Shown: positions 36,527 to 50,186, numbered from the stretch's first letter. The stretch is 64,000 nt of DNA from Aphelenchoides besseyi (GCA_024699855.1 JAMPIQ010000001.1:4464001-4528000); one strand, 5' to 3'. A program made the numbers and translations. Notes: generated by a model from the letters alone, not told the origin.

Positions 36527-39082
36527 TTAGGTGGGAGCTGCATAATAGAAAGAAACTCCTCCATTTGATGATACTCTAAAGTTGAACATGTAAACATAAT
36601 GATGCTGTTTGAACTTACTTTCTGTTGATTCCGTTTGAACACGTTTTCACAACGTTTGGCGCTGTCATTTTTGGCAATTCAAGCGGTTCGGGTTCGTAGT
36701 TGTAGTGAACTTTACTCATGTCCACTTGCACTCTTGGCAACGAGTGCGAAGCGTAGGTTGGACTTCGAATACGTTGAACGGGAATAACATTCGATTGATG
36801 AATGATTGGTGCGTAATGATACGGAGCCGATCGTGAGTACGGTGCGTCGATTTCGATTCTCGTACGATTAAGACGATTCGCAAGTGTTATCTCATCTTCA
36901 CGACCCTCATCAGCTTCGTAAAAGTAACTGGTCATCGTGGAAGGTGACGGAATTTGTCGAGCACCATTCCGTGACGAGACGGTCGATGAAGTGCCGGAAG
37001 TTGAATCGGCATATCGAAACGGAATTTCATCCGCATAAGCTGCTGAATTGTAAATAGGAACTCCACGTTGATTGACTAGTGGCTTGATTTCAGGCATCGT
37101 TGAGGATTTCGAACACGCAAACTCTTGACGAGTTGATGGATGTCGTCGTGCTGGCGTCGGTTTATTTTCCTTCTGCGATCCCGTACTATTGGGCGAGTTG
37201 TTAGCCGAAGTCGATCCGATAGACACCATTTCACGTTTCTGTTCGTCGAAACATAGGGAGCAAAGGAAGTTAGTGGATGGAGATGCAATCTAAGAGCAGG
37301 AATAAAGAGTATCAAATTAATCACTTACTCTATTGCATTGTGAATTCAGACAAGTGAGTAGAACACTGGACGATGAAAACGATCGACTCATTCGATTTTT
37401 TGGCGGTGGACCACATGGGCCCATTTTGGAGCGTTCGAAACGTTCGCGAGCATCAGAAATGTAGGTTGCAAGCATCGGTTTGACATGAACGTGTGAAAAG
37501 TGATGCAAAAGAACACACAACAAACTGTTCTTTTGTCGTAATTCTTCAGCAGAAAATGTCGGACGATTTTGTTTGCGTTTGGATCGACGACCAAGCCAAC
37601 GAAAGTGCTGACGAATTTCGCTCATGATACGAGATCCGTGGCCGTTAGATGGCGGCTCATTGCCCGATGCCAAAGTTAGCATTTTAATGGGTGCCGATGG
37701 AGTAAATTCTCCACCATTTGTTAAGGGCGTGGTTTTCTTTACGCTTCCACGTCGAAGATCCATTTTTACGATGTCCATGTAGCGGCCAATCAATTCCAAG
37801 TGCCGATCATCGGTCTGTTGTGCGTCCAACTCGTTAGCAACCCGTTGATCTTCAGCGTCTTTCCACCTAAATACAAGCTTAAAATAGAACCAATCGTTCG
37901 AGCTTACCAATTGAAATTTGGACCCGGATCAACAGCAAAATGGACGGGCAGCAACTCTCTGTTCTTGTATGTGATTGGAATGGCTAAACAAGCTTACATT
38001 CAAAATCGGCTCGTTGTCATTTACCTTGCAACCAATTCGAAGATGTTTCGTGCATTCCCACCAACGGTGAAAAGTGGGATGCATCGTAACACAAAATCAA
38101 TGGCGATCTAAACAGTCGGTTGTTAAGATAAACAAGAATTTCGTGTACCGTTGGCATTGATGAGGTTCAACTTGAAGTGGTAGAAAGATGCCACCGAAAG
38201 GAATCGGCGACAATTCCTCGCCGTTTGCATTTCGCAAAATTGTATCAGAAACGATGATAATCGGCCGTTTCAGAATGTTTGCCAGAACGTAGACGTGCAA
38301 AATCTCCAAACTCTGATAAATCGTGTCGTCTGATTTGCTACTCGATCCGTTTTCCGAGCCGCTAAATGCAAAGATTGTTAAGAGAAATTTAAAGTTTAAA
38401 GACTCACAATACTCGAGGAGTTAGTGAAGCCAAAGCCGAAATCGTTGCCCATTCTTTTTGCCATTCATCTTCAGTCAGAACCAATTGTGATTGCAAATTG
38501 GATTTGGTTTCGTAGTAACGCCAACGACGATAGAATGCCGGACGTCGTTCACTGACCGTCAACGCATCGTGAAGCATTTGTCGCAAATTCAATTGCTAAA
38601 GACGAACTATCTAATTGAAAGAAGCACTTACACGATCATGGACTCCCCAAATCGCCAGACTGATCGCATGCAACAAACAGTTCCCATCACCAGTCGTAAG
38701 CAACGGCCACAATCGTTGATTTGCGTGCGTGCACCTTGAAAACAAGTCAAAAAATAGAAATCTTTTGAACTACTCACCACCAGTTCAAATGACCGGATGC
38801 TTCCAGCCGTTTCAGTGTGGCAACTTCAATTAACTCTCGCTCGATGTAATGTCGAAAGTCCTCGGAAAATTGACCAAAGTTTGGCAAAATAAACGTGTAG
38901 GCCGGTGGTCGTAGAGCTTTTCGATTCAACGAACTGCAAGTGCTCGAGTGATCGTCCGTATCCGATGGTGTGGCTGCAAAAACGAGAACTAGTCTTCGAA
39001 TTCGAGTCCGAAACTCACGACCATGGCGACCGGCTCCATTGTATCCGTTGGACATCGGCAACAAACGGTCCGGTTGCGGCAT
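36527..39082 (-). CDS. OTUD7/Cezanne-like OTU deubiquitinase
   Basis: Cysteine protease of the A20/OTUD7 subgroup; family members cleave Lys11-linked ubiquitin chains and dampen NF-kB signalling. Start at 39082 ([13 protein letters not shown]), with 39109 as alternative. Conserved pieces in order: [17 protein letters not shown] and GHLNWW; catalytic Cys in [18 protein letters not shown] (~38690-38640); [20 protein letters not shown] and [17 protein letters not shown]; catalytic His in [13 protein letters not shown] (~38075); [17 protein letters not shown] Ser/Arg-rich region follows, then one A20-type zinc finger CLNSQCNR...FLCSLC split by an intron near 37270, and a disordered tail. The last exon is inferred from the strong donor at 36615 and ends at 36527. 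No UBA domain was seen at the N-terminus, unlike vertebrate OTUD7. Confidence 0.9.
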
Positions 39083-39788
39083 CGCAGAAGCCAAAAAGGC
39101 AGAAAACACAAACCTTCACAATCGTGCGCACTTTCCCGTCCGATCGCTAATTAATGTCTGCGAAAAAAATCAGTTGGTTTCACAAAAAAAAATCGGCGCA
39201 ACAACAAAAATAGCAAAAGCATTAGTCACGATTGAGAAATTTGGAAGGAGAGCAAAAAAGCGGCGTTCGCTCGACGCTTTGCGTGCACTTCGAAAACGCA
39301 AATGCCAAAAATCACGGCCAACAATCAAACAGCACGGAAGGGCAGAGGAGGAGAGTGCGCGAGAAGAAAAAACACGTTGCTACTGCAACCCGACAAACGA
39401 GCGGTCTTTTCCCGATGAGTGGATTGAAAGCAAAACCACTTTGTTTTCGCAGAGTTCACAAACACCGCAACAAATCCCGCCATCCGTTTCGAATTCCTCG
39501 AGTTATTTTCGGGAGCACAACTCGTTCCGAACCGTCGATGTTGCGCTTCCCGACTACGCAGTGGACTTCGCGGTCGACGAGCAGAAATCGGTGTTGGAGA
39601 CCAGCGGACTGCAGACTGCTGCCTTCAGCTCTCGTCCAACTTCTATTCAGGGAACTGAACTCGAAAATTTGCAATATTCGATGAAGAAAGACACCGTGCA
39701 ATTGAGCGTTTATTTCCGTCCGAAAGAACAACAAGTGAGCAAATTAAACGGAAGTCGATTTGCCTTTGAATTCGTCGTAGGTTGGTGA
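38970..39788 (+). CDS. Long orphan open frame antisense to and upstream of OTUD7
   Basis: A 272-codon frame with no stop, far longer than chance frames elsewhere in non-coding DNA here. The first ~110 nt lie antisense to OTUD7 exon 1. The N-terminal part is Arg/Lys-rich; the C-terminal half (TVDVALPDYAVDFAVDEQKS, KDTVQLSVYFRPKEQQ) looks more protein-like. No known domain recognised and no linked exons found. It may be a gene, a 5' UTR or a chance frame. Confidence 0.25.
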   Translation: MAAKTRTSLRIRVRNSRPWRPAPLYPLDIGNKRSGCGIAEAKKAENTNLHNRAHFPVRSLINVCEKNQLVSQKKIGATTKIAKALVTIEKFGRRAKKRRSLDALRALRKRKCQKSRPTIKQHGRAEEESAREEKTRCYCNPTNERSFPDEWIESKTTLFSQSSQTPQQIPPSVSNSSSYFREHNSFRTVDVALPDYAVDFAVDEQKSVLETSGLQTAAFSSRPTSIQGTELENLQYSMKKDTVQLSVYFRPKEQQVSKLNGSRFAFEFVVGW

Positions 39789-39878
39789 ACGCACAGTCGA
39801 CGGTGAGAGAGGACTTTGGACTGTTGGATCGGGAATAAAACTTCTACAAAACTATTTTATAGACAGTTGACATGCCCC

Positions 39879-42800
39879 TCACACTCTCGGGTATTTTCGG
39901 CTAATGAACATTCGTTGTCTTTCACGACCGTACATAATGAACATAACGAAGATAAGAACCAAAGCGAGTACAATGGCGACCGTACTCAGGACTCCAGTCA
40001 TCCATTTGAGCGCATATTCTTCCGATCGTTCCCTGCACCACGGCCACCAACCAGGAGACCAAGTGCCGTTAATGCATTTTCGTTGGGTATCTCCATGCAA
40101 GAAATATTCCGGTTTACCTAAACTCCTTTAGGTTTTGCATGAAAGTCTTGGAATTACAAGAAAAAGTGACAGTCACTCCATCCAAATAGTTGTTGCCTTG
40201 CGGATACTTCAAGACTCCACGATTTTTAACCAACGGACCACAACTACTTCCTAAACTACTACTAACCACCGTATTGGATTTGTGTTTACGTTTGTGTTGA
40301 GCTCGTTCACGCACTGGCTCAAACTTCTTAACAAAATCCAAGGTATCCAAACCAAATTCTCGACGTCCAAAATTCAACGTGTCCGATTCACATTCCGGAA
40401 GCCCTTGACAAGCGACCTAAAACAGAAAATCAATCGAGTGTAACTTTCGTTTGTTTACTTTGACTTCTTGTAATGAAAACAAAAACGATTCAAAGACACT
40501 GTAGTTGGAGTATAACCACGGATCGAAAACCGGTTCGTAGTTTGGATTGGCAAAACTCAATGGATCGTAAATTGGTTTGATGTCCGCTTGAAACAACTTC
40601 GGCAGTTGATGATTTCTGTCCAAACGCCCTAAAGCAAGAATTCAATCAACGGAATTGAAAGCTCACATACACTTTTCTCCAAATTGATAATACAATTGTC
40701 GTGCATCAGCTGCTGATTGTGGATAACTAGTTGGCACAATGGAACAGTCAGGAGTTGTCGTTTCGTCTCGATATTCTCCATTATAAGTGCCTAGCAGTCC
40801 GAGTGTTCGATAATGCGAAGCGCAACCACCGTACAGACTATTCGGATCGTTTCGCCAATACGGAAATTGGGTTGTGGTTTCTGTGAACAGCGAACTAAAC
40901 GACCAGAAGGTTTCTTCAGCGAAAGGATCGTGATCATGACGATAAAACTCATTCTGCAACTTCCAATTAGCAACAATGATTACAATCGTACATACAACAT
41001 TGACTTCGCGATAATTGTCAGGAAGCGCAATGATCACATTCAACAATCCCCGACTCTCGAGTACTCGGATTCCAACGCCCGTCGAAAACATGATATCTAT
41101 TTCTGATTGGTTCATATTACGTGGTGGATTACGTAAAGTAACTCCTGAAACCTTAAGTTGCCAATATTTTAAGAACAGAAATCACCTTTGAATGTTTGAA
41201 TCTTCTTCCAAGGCCTATGAATTAAGGTTCTTCCGATCGTTTAACTTTCACTCACATATCGAAGTAAATCCGCAGTCCATCAACGTAGATGTCCGTTTTG
41301 TAGCGCCAAGTTCTAAAATCTTTGCGTGCAAATATCTGGACCACCGAGCTCTCGTTGTCTCGAGCAGCCAACCCGGTGAGCACCGTTGAGCGAACTTCTC
41401 CGCCCCCTGAAGTTAATGTTATGTTGTTTAGCCAACTTGTGTTTACAAATTGCTTGTGGTGGTTGCTCTAATCGACCTTGAATCATCAGATCGTGATGCG
41501 GCGATTTCATCATACTCAATATGTAGTATCCTTTTCCGTGAAAGGAATAACGAAGCCCGTCGTACGTGTTGAAATGACTTCCGCCATAAATGGTAGCTAA
41601 AAATAGCCAAATACAATTAAAAATTGACGACTAAAAGCACCAAGAGCTGGCGGTTTGTACATTTGACAGGTGGAGGTTTGACGACGCCAAAAATAGAACT
41701 CGCAATGTCCGGCCCATTTGCAACAGAAGTCGTACGGTAAAAGATCGTTGTAAAGATTCGAAAGAGTCGGAACATAGGGCGGCCGTTTGTAAGGATGCGA
41801 ACCAAATGGATGAGCTCGAAATGGCACTAAGCATTTTTGTTTGTTGGAATATCATTTGAGGGTTACCTCCAGCAGAATAAAAGCGAAGATATTGATCGTT
41901 GTACTCAAAATCATCAGAAAACATCAACCATCCCTCATAGTCGTAGCAACAAACTTGTCCAGCACCCGTCCATCTGAATTCGTTGTTCAGTTGTTACCGT
42001 TGAAAATTGGACGTACACAGAAAAAGAACTCAGAACACAATGCTTGGCACCGACCGTGTAGTAGCATCTGTGGTCGCCTTCCATATCACAGTCAGGAAGA
42101 GCAGTAAACCGACCAACATCCACGAGAGCTTGATCAAGAGTACAAGGACATGGAACTAAAATGCATTTGCGAATATCACGTTTGATCTCACCTTTAGGTT
42201 CTAATTCCATAACAAAGTTTTCTCTGCGTCCATCTTCGTCGTACCATTCTTGACATATTTGAAACGCCCAATCTCGGCCGTATTCGTATTCCCATTTGCG
42301 TTGATAGAACCAACCGAATGAAACCGGAGATGACCAATAACTAAAAACAAGAAGTCAAGATGTTAATCGAATTCCAACTTACAGTCCATCACCTCGATCA
42401 TTTAACCAGTTTTCACTGACTCGCACTTGAATTATTCCACCGCGATAGAATCGCCACGCTTCAGGATCAGCTTCATAGTCATAACTAAAAGCAATCAGCT
42501 ACATTGCTTTCACTCTTGACATACGCCAACGAAATCGGATTGAAAGTGTAGCTGCCGGAATTCGGTTGTCGCTTTGCAATATAACCAATCTTAAATGCGT
42601 GTAAACATAAACTGTTAGCTGAAGTTACTTGTTTTAGATAATGAGTCTCAGTGTCTTCAAAATAGCCCCATAAAGAGATGTCTATTTCTGCGTTGTAATT
42701 TGCGGTTATGTTCTCGTATTCCCAAGTTAACGTGAGATTTCGTGCATCAAATGAATTCCAGTTATTTCTTGGCTCTCGAGGATCGTTGACAAGATTAAGA

Positions 42801-44868
42801 CGACGTCGAGACAGTCCCGGTTGAACTGAAAGTTTCGTAAGTTGCAAGAAACTCTCAACGTACGAACGTAAAATTTGTTCCACCACGGATAATTCTTGCC
42901 GCCGTCAACGGACAGTTTCAATTCCACCGGACCTGTTAACATGATGTTCATTAAACTTCTTTCGTTTCTATGTTACCTGTTCGAAATACTTGATTGACGG
43001 GTATTACACATCTCGCTATGACCATATCGATCTGAAAACATGGATTAAATCTCAACTATAATTCCATTAACCAACTCGTTCGCAGTCTATAGTCAACTCA
43101 TCAAATTGCAATCTGAAATTGTAAATCACATAAACTTCAAGCCAACAAACTTGATTATGTCCGTTGGTCGATAACACGGTCCACTCACATTCAACGCAAA
43201 ACCACCGAGCATATTTCCGTACTGTTGAGAAGTTTCCAAGGTTCCTCCTAGAATAAAACAACGAAATTAGTTTCATTTGTCGACTAACGAGATTCATTCG
43301 AACAACCACCATATTGGATTTGCTCGTCAACTCTCGACACCCAACGTCCAGCAATTTGTGTTGATCCATATTGCACGAGTCTGTAATCAATCGCCTTGTA
43401 AACAATCACGACTAAAGAATTCACTTGTAAGAGTTTCCTTCGGCACTGTACGGCAATTCGTGATACCCGGTTCCGTTGCCGCCATTGAAACCGACCTGAA
43501 AACTTGTCACCCTGAATAACAACTTGATGAACAAACCAAAGCACTTTGATGACCACCACGTCCTCCAGTCAATGCGCCCGCTGTTGCAGAACTCGTCCAA
43601 TTGATATTTGCGTAATTGAACAGACAATAGGTTCGTATCTCATCAGTGGCCACAAGCATTTGATAGGTGTTTTGCTATAAATCACAATGTTCATTGCCTC
43701 CATCATTCGAACAACTAACCCATCGTTTTGCTTGTTCGTATTTGTTCACATCGATGATTTTCGGAGCTCCACCGTATGCCATTCGTTCCCAAGTTATCAA
43801 GATCGCATAATCCGCTTTCCAACCGCGAGCTCCAACCATTCCGTGACGAATATCGCTGAAAACAAACTAAAATCTACGATTTTTTTGTCAAGCAAACTTG
43901 GTAATCAGATCCAAAAACTCGGGATCTTCAATTCGTCCCTCTTGAGTTTTCAATTGTCTTCCTCGATAGGTTCGATAATAACGAGGATTGTCGTAGCTGT
44001 AAACTCCTTGTGGTTGACCGTCAGGTTGCGGACGTTGTTGTTGAACGTAATCGATATTTAAGTTGTTGTAGCCGATTAAAGATGGTGGTCTAAACCCGAC
44101 GTGATGGTAGTTATAGACTTTAAACTACCGTTCTATTATACGAAACCAAACATTTGAAATGCGAGTGTTGCCCACGTGCTGAACGATCTGATCGGTCATA
44201 AAAGCGGCAATTAACGAGGGATCGGGTCTATTAGGCCAATGAGGATTGCTAAAGAACAAGAATGACCAGTGAAAACAAATTGAAGGTTACGGAAAAGTGT
44301 ATGGCGCTTGAATATACCACGGATAAGAGAACGCAATAAATCCCTCGTGAAATATCTGAACAATCTTATTGCATGACAAGAATCCTGTAAACTTACAAAC
44401 GTGTAGTTGAATCGAAATCCGAAATACGGAAGAAAGAAGTCCAGATCTATTTGTTTTTCCATCCACGGTCGGTTGGACAGCGAACGATCGAAGTACTTTT
44501 CACCAAATGGATACAGATGCCACCAACCTAAAATGACTAATAACAATCCAGCTCTGCAATCACTCACCATCTTCAATTCGTCGATCAACTTGAGTCCAAT
44601 CGATTTCATGTAGATTCTGAGCCGTAATACGAGGTGTTTGATTACCAGGCAATCCGTATAGGTTTCGAGTTGAATGAACGCCCGGCTGTTGGACGTTGGA
44701 AACGGTATTCAAAAAGATGATTTGACTGGTAGTCAGTGGTTCGATTCCACCCTGTGGTCGTCTTCGTTGATCGTCCAAAAGATTTGTATTGGACGGTACT
44801 GAAGCTACATTTCCACCGGCCAAGTTTGCTAGTCCACACCATAAACTTAAACTTATAAGCCACCGCAT
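39879..44868 (-). CDS. Mesh-like transmembrane adhesion protein (NIDO, AMOP, VWD, Sushi)
   Basis: Single-pass cell-surface protein; the insect relative Mesh organises smooth septate junctions of gut epithelium, and SUSD2 is the vertebrate relative. About 20 short exons. Signal peptide [19 protein letters not shown] at 44868. A NIDO-like region follows ([14 protein letters not shown], ~44530; [16 protein letters not shown]). A central beta-rich part (43.8-42.4 kb) would hold the E-set/Ig-like module. The AMOP domain is clear near 42180-41900: [39 protein letters not shown]. The VWD domain starts ~41590 with [20 protein letters not shown] and runs to ~40680. The Sushi domain [12 protein letters not shown]...QRKCINGTW...C is at 40270-40030, then a TM helix ([20 protein letters not shown]) and a short basic tail ending at 39879. 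Domain order matches Mesh. Confidence 0.9.
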
Positions 44869-45430
44869 AAATCTAAATTCCGAATACCCGACGAGTTTGC
44901 GGTGTGATCAAACCGATTTTATGGGAAGTTTGCGGTCGATCGGAGTTGTCATGACAATTACTCAAAGGTCATTCCATCGCATATCGTATTGTTATTTGGT
45001 CAAAATACTTTCAAGGTTATGGCTTGGTTATCCGACAGTCTCTAATCTTTGTTTTCAGTTGATGGTCATTCCGATAGAACTTTGCACTTGAAAGTTGTCT
45101 TCGATTTGACTCAACGATAGTTATGATAAATCATGTGAACAAATGAATAGAAGCTTAAAACGATCATTGGATCGATGCAATTGCCGTTTAAAAGATTGAA
45201 CTTCCGCTAGAAGCGATGATTTGATTTCAACGTAAACGAACTAAAAAAATTTCAATAATCACGATCGTCTTTTCACTCGAACGTTGTTTGTAGTTGCGGG
45301 AACTTTGTTCGCACTCGCCGCAGTTTGCCAACCAATCGCATCCCCGACATGCCCTCAAAATCACTTCGCTGTTTTGGAATTGCGGTCTGTGAACTTGTTT
45401 TTTTGTTTGCTGTAAATATAAACGTAGATC
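44869..45430. promoter_or_regulatory. Putative bidirectional promoter region, Mesh-like (-) / kleisin (+)
   Basis: 562 bp separate the starts of two divergent genes. No TATA-like or other element can be assigned with confidence; shared use of the interval is inferred from the spacing only. Confidence 0.4.
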
Positions 45431-47717
45431 ATGTTCTACAGTTTTGGTCTTCTGGTTAAGTCTGGTGGTGAATTCGCCATCGTTTGGTATGTTCGAGCCA
45501 AAGATATTTGCGCAATCGGCATTTCAGGCGACTTGCGCACGATGGATTGAAGAAAGTTTCTCGTGATGATGTTTTAGGCATTGACATTCAAGCCAAATGG
45601 TACGTTTACAGTCACTAGTTACAGTCCCATTGATTCGCAAACTTTCAGTCAAGCCCTCGAACGCTACTTGCCGACCGGAGCGTTCTCGGCTGCGGAGGTC
45701 AAGAACAAAATGTCGTTGTACTTGTTGGCCGTTCTGCAATATGGAATCGTTGTGGCACATGCACGCAAAACAGACTTTGTTCTGCGTAGATGACAAGCAA
45801 ATGATTCCAATGAACAGAAACTTTCAGGCGATCTGAAGGCGGCCATCGCACTGATGCAACCGTCTTTCCTCAAGCCGCAAAAGGCTCAAAAACGTATGAG
45901 TATGGGCGGCGGTGGAGCGGGACCAAGTCGACGTAAACGTGCACGTCGCTCCAACATGCACGCAATACAGGAGGAACCAGAAGAAGAAGAAGCGGTACAA
46001 CCGGCCGAAGATTTTTTGGACATGAATCTGCCGTCAGACGCTGGTGTTCGTCCAAGCCCACATGTCCGCAATATCAACGACGTGAGTTTTGCATATCAAC
46101 ATTCTAAACACAATTGCTATTTCTGATTACAATGCAAGAAACCGACCTTCCAATGCGCAACGAGTTCGGTTTCGAACAACCGAACATCGACGACTATCTG
46201 AATATGTTGTACGAGTTGTGTGACTCGAGTCCTTCTAATGTTTCCATTTTAGGGAATTGGCGTCCAATCAAGGCTCCGAAAATTCTCGTGATGCTCCTGG
46301 AGGGTAAGTTAAAGAATGCAATCGCAACTGTCAATCATTTTCAGCACCGATATGCCACCAGAAATGGCTGCGTTGTACGAAGAACTTGCGTAAGTTTACC
46401 AAACAATGGATTAACCCCTTTTTGCAGGTCGGGCATTGACTTTACTATGGCCACATTGGAACCACATCATCGCCGTGAAATCGATTTGACCGTAAGTTAT
46501 GATTACTTTTTTTGCGTATTTTTAAATTCGATTATTTCAGACAACCCTGCCGGGTGAAATGCAAGCAGAAGATCAAATCTCTTTGGTTCATGCGGATGGT
46601 GATGTTCACATGGAAGATGTCGAAGAGCCGCGAGGACCATTGAATCTGGATTTCGCTTCAGCTATCGACTCGATCGACGGCAATCTTCACGACAGTTTCA
46701 ATCTTCCAACTCTCACCGAGGAAGAACTTCATCAGGCCGAAGAAGAAGTACAAGCGGCTGAGGTACAAAATCGTCGTACTCGTCGTCGCCGTGAACGCCG
46801 TTTGATTGTTGACGAACAAGCAGAAATGACGGATGTAAGCTGTGAATAGCCAACTAAATGATCAACCCATTTGTTTTCAGTTGCAAATGCGTCGCAATCT
46901 TCAATCAACTGACGACATTTGCGTTGTCCGCAATCCACCAAATAACTTCAAGAAGATTCCGACTGTCGAGGAATTGTGGACACCATTTCCACGCTTTATT
47001 CCATGTAATCAACGAAGAGTCATTCTCAAGTAGTTTGGCTCGTTTCAGCTTGTCGTGATGAGTTTCCTGAGATGTTCAATGCGGCAACCGAAGCGGTACT
47101 TGAACGTGTACGACAATCAATTGGTGGAAACGATTTCGCTCAAGAAGCACGGGAAATCGACTTTGAGACTTCGATTATCAACGACCAGCCGTTTGAAGCG
47201 GAACCGAATCAACAGAATGAACCGGACGAGTTCGCGGAGCCTCTTAATCCAACGCCCTTGGAAATTGCTCGTCGTTCTTCAATGCGTAGTCGTGAATATT
47301 CGTTGGAAACCAGAGGGCCATTGCAACCACTCATTCAAGATCTGGTCTACAACGATACCATAATCAACGAGACCACGAATGAACCAGTTTTCGATGAAGT
47401 ACGTACAGCATACAAACCGATTCCAACTTCTCGTTTAGTTCCAAGATGAGCAATTGGGAGCGGACGTTTACGAAGTTCTGGATATTACGATGCCACGTCC
47501 GTTGAGTCCACTCGGCGAGTTGGACGAAGGTGCTAAAGAACTCTGTCAACGAATTCGTACACATAAGTCCGCCAATGCACCGGTCGTTTTTCAGTCGATT
47601 TGCGGACGCACCAAAGTCGGACGTGCTCGCGATTTCTCAAATCTTCTTGTTCTGCTCAAACATCGCAAATTCAAGGCCCAACAATCTCAAGCCTATGGAC
47701 CCATTCAAGTTATGTAA
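45431..47717 (+). CDS. Alpha-kleisin cohesin subunit (RAD21/REC8/COH family)
   Basis: Nuclear protein closing the SMC1-SMC3 cohesin ring. It starts at 45431 (MFYSFGLLVKSGGEFAIVW); intron 45487-45527 then gives RLAHDGLKKVSRDDVLGIDI, the RAD21/REC8 N-terminal fold that binds SMC3. The next exon carries MSLYLLAVLQYGIVVAHARK, matching the kleisin helix. The long middle is acidic and disordered with a basic patch RRKRARRS near 45930 and possible separase-type sites not assignable by eye. The C-terminal winged helix, VVFQSICGRTKVGRARDFSN then LLVLLKHRKFKAQQS, ends at stop 47715-47717. Mitotic (RAD21) versus meiotic (REC8/COH) identity is open. Confidence 0.88.
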
Positions 47718-48681
47718 ATCGACTGTTTCAATGAATAACTATTTTTTCTCATACTCGTGGAATCTCTGGATTTTTTTTTGTTGTTTCGCAACTAATTTCT
47801 CATCATCGTTTAATGATTCTCTTTCTTTAGTGTCCAGATTTTTCAAGAGCTTAAAATAAAACTGTTTTTGTCACTTGTGGAATTGTACTCACTAATTGAT
47901 TCGAATAAAGTTTTCGGACTTTCGGTGTATTTCTATGGTAACACGATTTCAGACAGTGAATCTGAGGTGGGACGAAATGTGTTCGCCAAGATTCTTCATC
48001 ATCCTCGGCTTATTGCAAATCTTACGGCGAGTTTGCACCTTTACGTGTGCTGCGAAATTGGCGAACTGTTTCTCCCTCTTCGGGTCTGTTGCTGACAGGA
48101 AAAACTCGTCGTTTTTATTTCGCCCCGACTCTCTGCTTTAGCGTCGACGCGGTCTGACGGAAAGACCGGAGAGTGGTGGTGGGAGCTGTGCGACTATGAG
48201 CAGCTCTCTGGTGTCCTCCCGTCGCTTTGCTTGCTGCTTCGCATATTTCGTTCATTCGCTCATCGTTCTGCTCGTTCGGTTGCTGACTTTCTAGCTGTCC
48301 TTTGTTACTGTTCGTGTGTCTCTTCAGTTTGTATCATCTTTAACTCATTGCTCCTATCAATCCAACAAAACGGAATGCTTTTTCTATTACCCTTTGAATA
48401 AATGTGGTGCGCGTAAATTTCGTGTTCTACACTCCCAGCCACATGATTCTTGATGGAACACGACCAAATGTGTTGATAATTACGATCACACAAAAATTCT
48501 ACCTTCCAAACGACCTCGTCTTATCCGAGTTCGGAATCGAGAAGCGAATTCTATCAAACAAAATTGTTTGACGTGTTCGTGTCATTTAATATCACCGTTT
48601 TTCTCATCGTTTTCCTCAACTTTAGTTTTTAGTTTCTGACTCAAACTTCGTTCCGCCACCGGTGCAATTGAAATCGACAAA
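47718..48681. other. Intergenic, 3' of kleisin and 5' of CK1 alpha
   Basis: Includes the kleisin polyadenylation signal AATAAA at 47855-47860 and the 5' flank of the kinase gene. A T/C-rich stretch at 48590-48630 precedes the kinase start and could hold a leader splice site. No coding frame of note. Confidence 0.5.
47855..47860 (+). terminator. Polyadenylation signal of the kleisin gene
   Basis: AATAAA 138 nt after the kleisin stop codon, in T-rich 3' flank. Confidence 0.6.
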
Positions 48682-50065
48682 ATGATGGCATCGACAACCG
48701 CTTCGGGAAGAGAATTCATTGTCGGTGTGAAGTACAAATTGAAAAGAAAGATCGGTAGCGGATCGTTCGGTGATATTTACTTGGGAATTAACATCCAAAA
48801 TGGTGAAGAGGTTGCAGTCAAACTGGAATCTGTAAAGGTGAGAAGCCTATTGAGTTTGTTTGTGATTTCGCATTCTTAGGCACGTCATCCTCAACTGCTC
48901 TACGAGTCTAAAGTGTACAAAATTCTTTCGGGCGGTGTTGGAGTTCCGCACATTCGGTTCTATGGAGTCGAACGTGATTACCATTGTTTGGTGATGGATC
49001 TTCTCGGTCCGTCTTTAGAGGATCTGTTCAATTTTTGTTCCCGTCGTTTTACGATGAAAACAGTGCTTATGCTTGCGGATCAGATGATTGGCCGCATCGA
49101 GTATATGCACGTGAAGAACTTCATTCATCGTGATATTAAGGTAATCAGTTCATATTGTCTATTAATTCGGATTCCTTTTAGCCCGATAATTTCCTCATGG
49201 GAATTGGTCGTCATTGCAACAAGTTGTTCATCATTGACTTTGGTTTGGCTAAGAAGTATCGTGATTCACGAACTCGTTCGCACATTACTTACAAAGACAA
49301 CAAAAATCTCACTGGAACAGCTCGTTATGCTTCGATTAATGCGCATATGGGTAATGAGATATCAAAGAATCTTGGATTAAGCACTTAATTCTAGGAATTG
49401 AACAGAGTCGTCGTGACGACATGGAGTCGTTGGGTTACGTGCTCATGTAAGTCAATTCTATATGCTGAACATATTTTATTATAATTGGCTTCAGGTATTT
49501 CAATCGTGGAAACTTACCATGGCAAGGATTGAAAGCAGCCAACAAAAAGCAAAAGTACGAAAAAATCAGTGAAAAGGTGAGGAAGACGAGCGATTTCAAA
49601 AATTGTACAATTAATTTCAGAAAATGTCAACTCCAGTCGAAATCTTGTGCAAAGGTTTTCCGTCGGAATTCTCGATGTAAGTTTCGTAAATCGCTCACCA
49701 CGTTAACTAAGTTTAGGTACTTGAACTACTGTCGAGGTTTGCGTTTCGACGAAGCGCCGGATTACATGTATCTGCGTCAATTGTTCCGCATCTTGTTCCG
49801 CACTCTCAATCATCAAGTTGGTTTAAACAATTTGTGCATTCGCTAACCTACGTGTTTTTCAGTATGACTACTCGCAAGTGACTTTCGTTGTTTTCTTTGA
49901 TTTCTTTGAAAATAATGTAAACAACACTAACGTAACGTTTTCAGGTTTGATTGGACAATGCTGAAGCAAAAAGCGACAATGAACAACGTAACAAGCGCAA
50001 CGGGGGCTGCTGGTCCATCACCGCCAGCTGTTGAAGCGGAGAATCCAGGACCCTCGGCAATGTGA
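48682..50065 (+). CDS. Casein kinase 1 alpha
   Basis: Ser/Thr kinase of cytosol and nucleus; CK1 alpha primes beta-catenin for degradation in Wnt signalling and acts in clock and cell-cycle control. Exons 48682-48837, 48880-49140, 49182-49350, 49395-49446, 49495-49576, 49621-49676, 49717-49816, 49863-49873, 49946-50065. Glycine loop [17 protein letters not shown]-type lysine in EVAVKLES, catalytic loop [17 protein letters not shown] in [17 protein letters not shown]1 signature [19 protein letters not shown] and [11 protein letters not shown]. The alpha-type ending [13 protein letters not shown] requires a GC-AG intron at 49874-49945. The short tail ends NPGPSAM. Start is the first of two adjacent ATGs. 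Confidence 0.95.
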
Positions 50066-50186
50066 AGCGTCTGATGCACTCGACGACTGATGAACGTCTT
50101 CTTATCAAACGATTTTATCCATCTATTTGATTGTGTTTAATTTTAAGCGGTACCTTGTCTCAAGCCGCTGACATTTTTCGTACATC

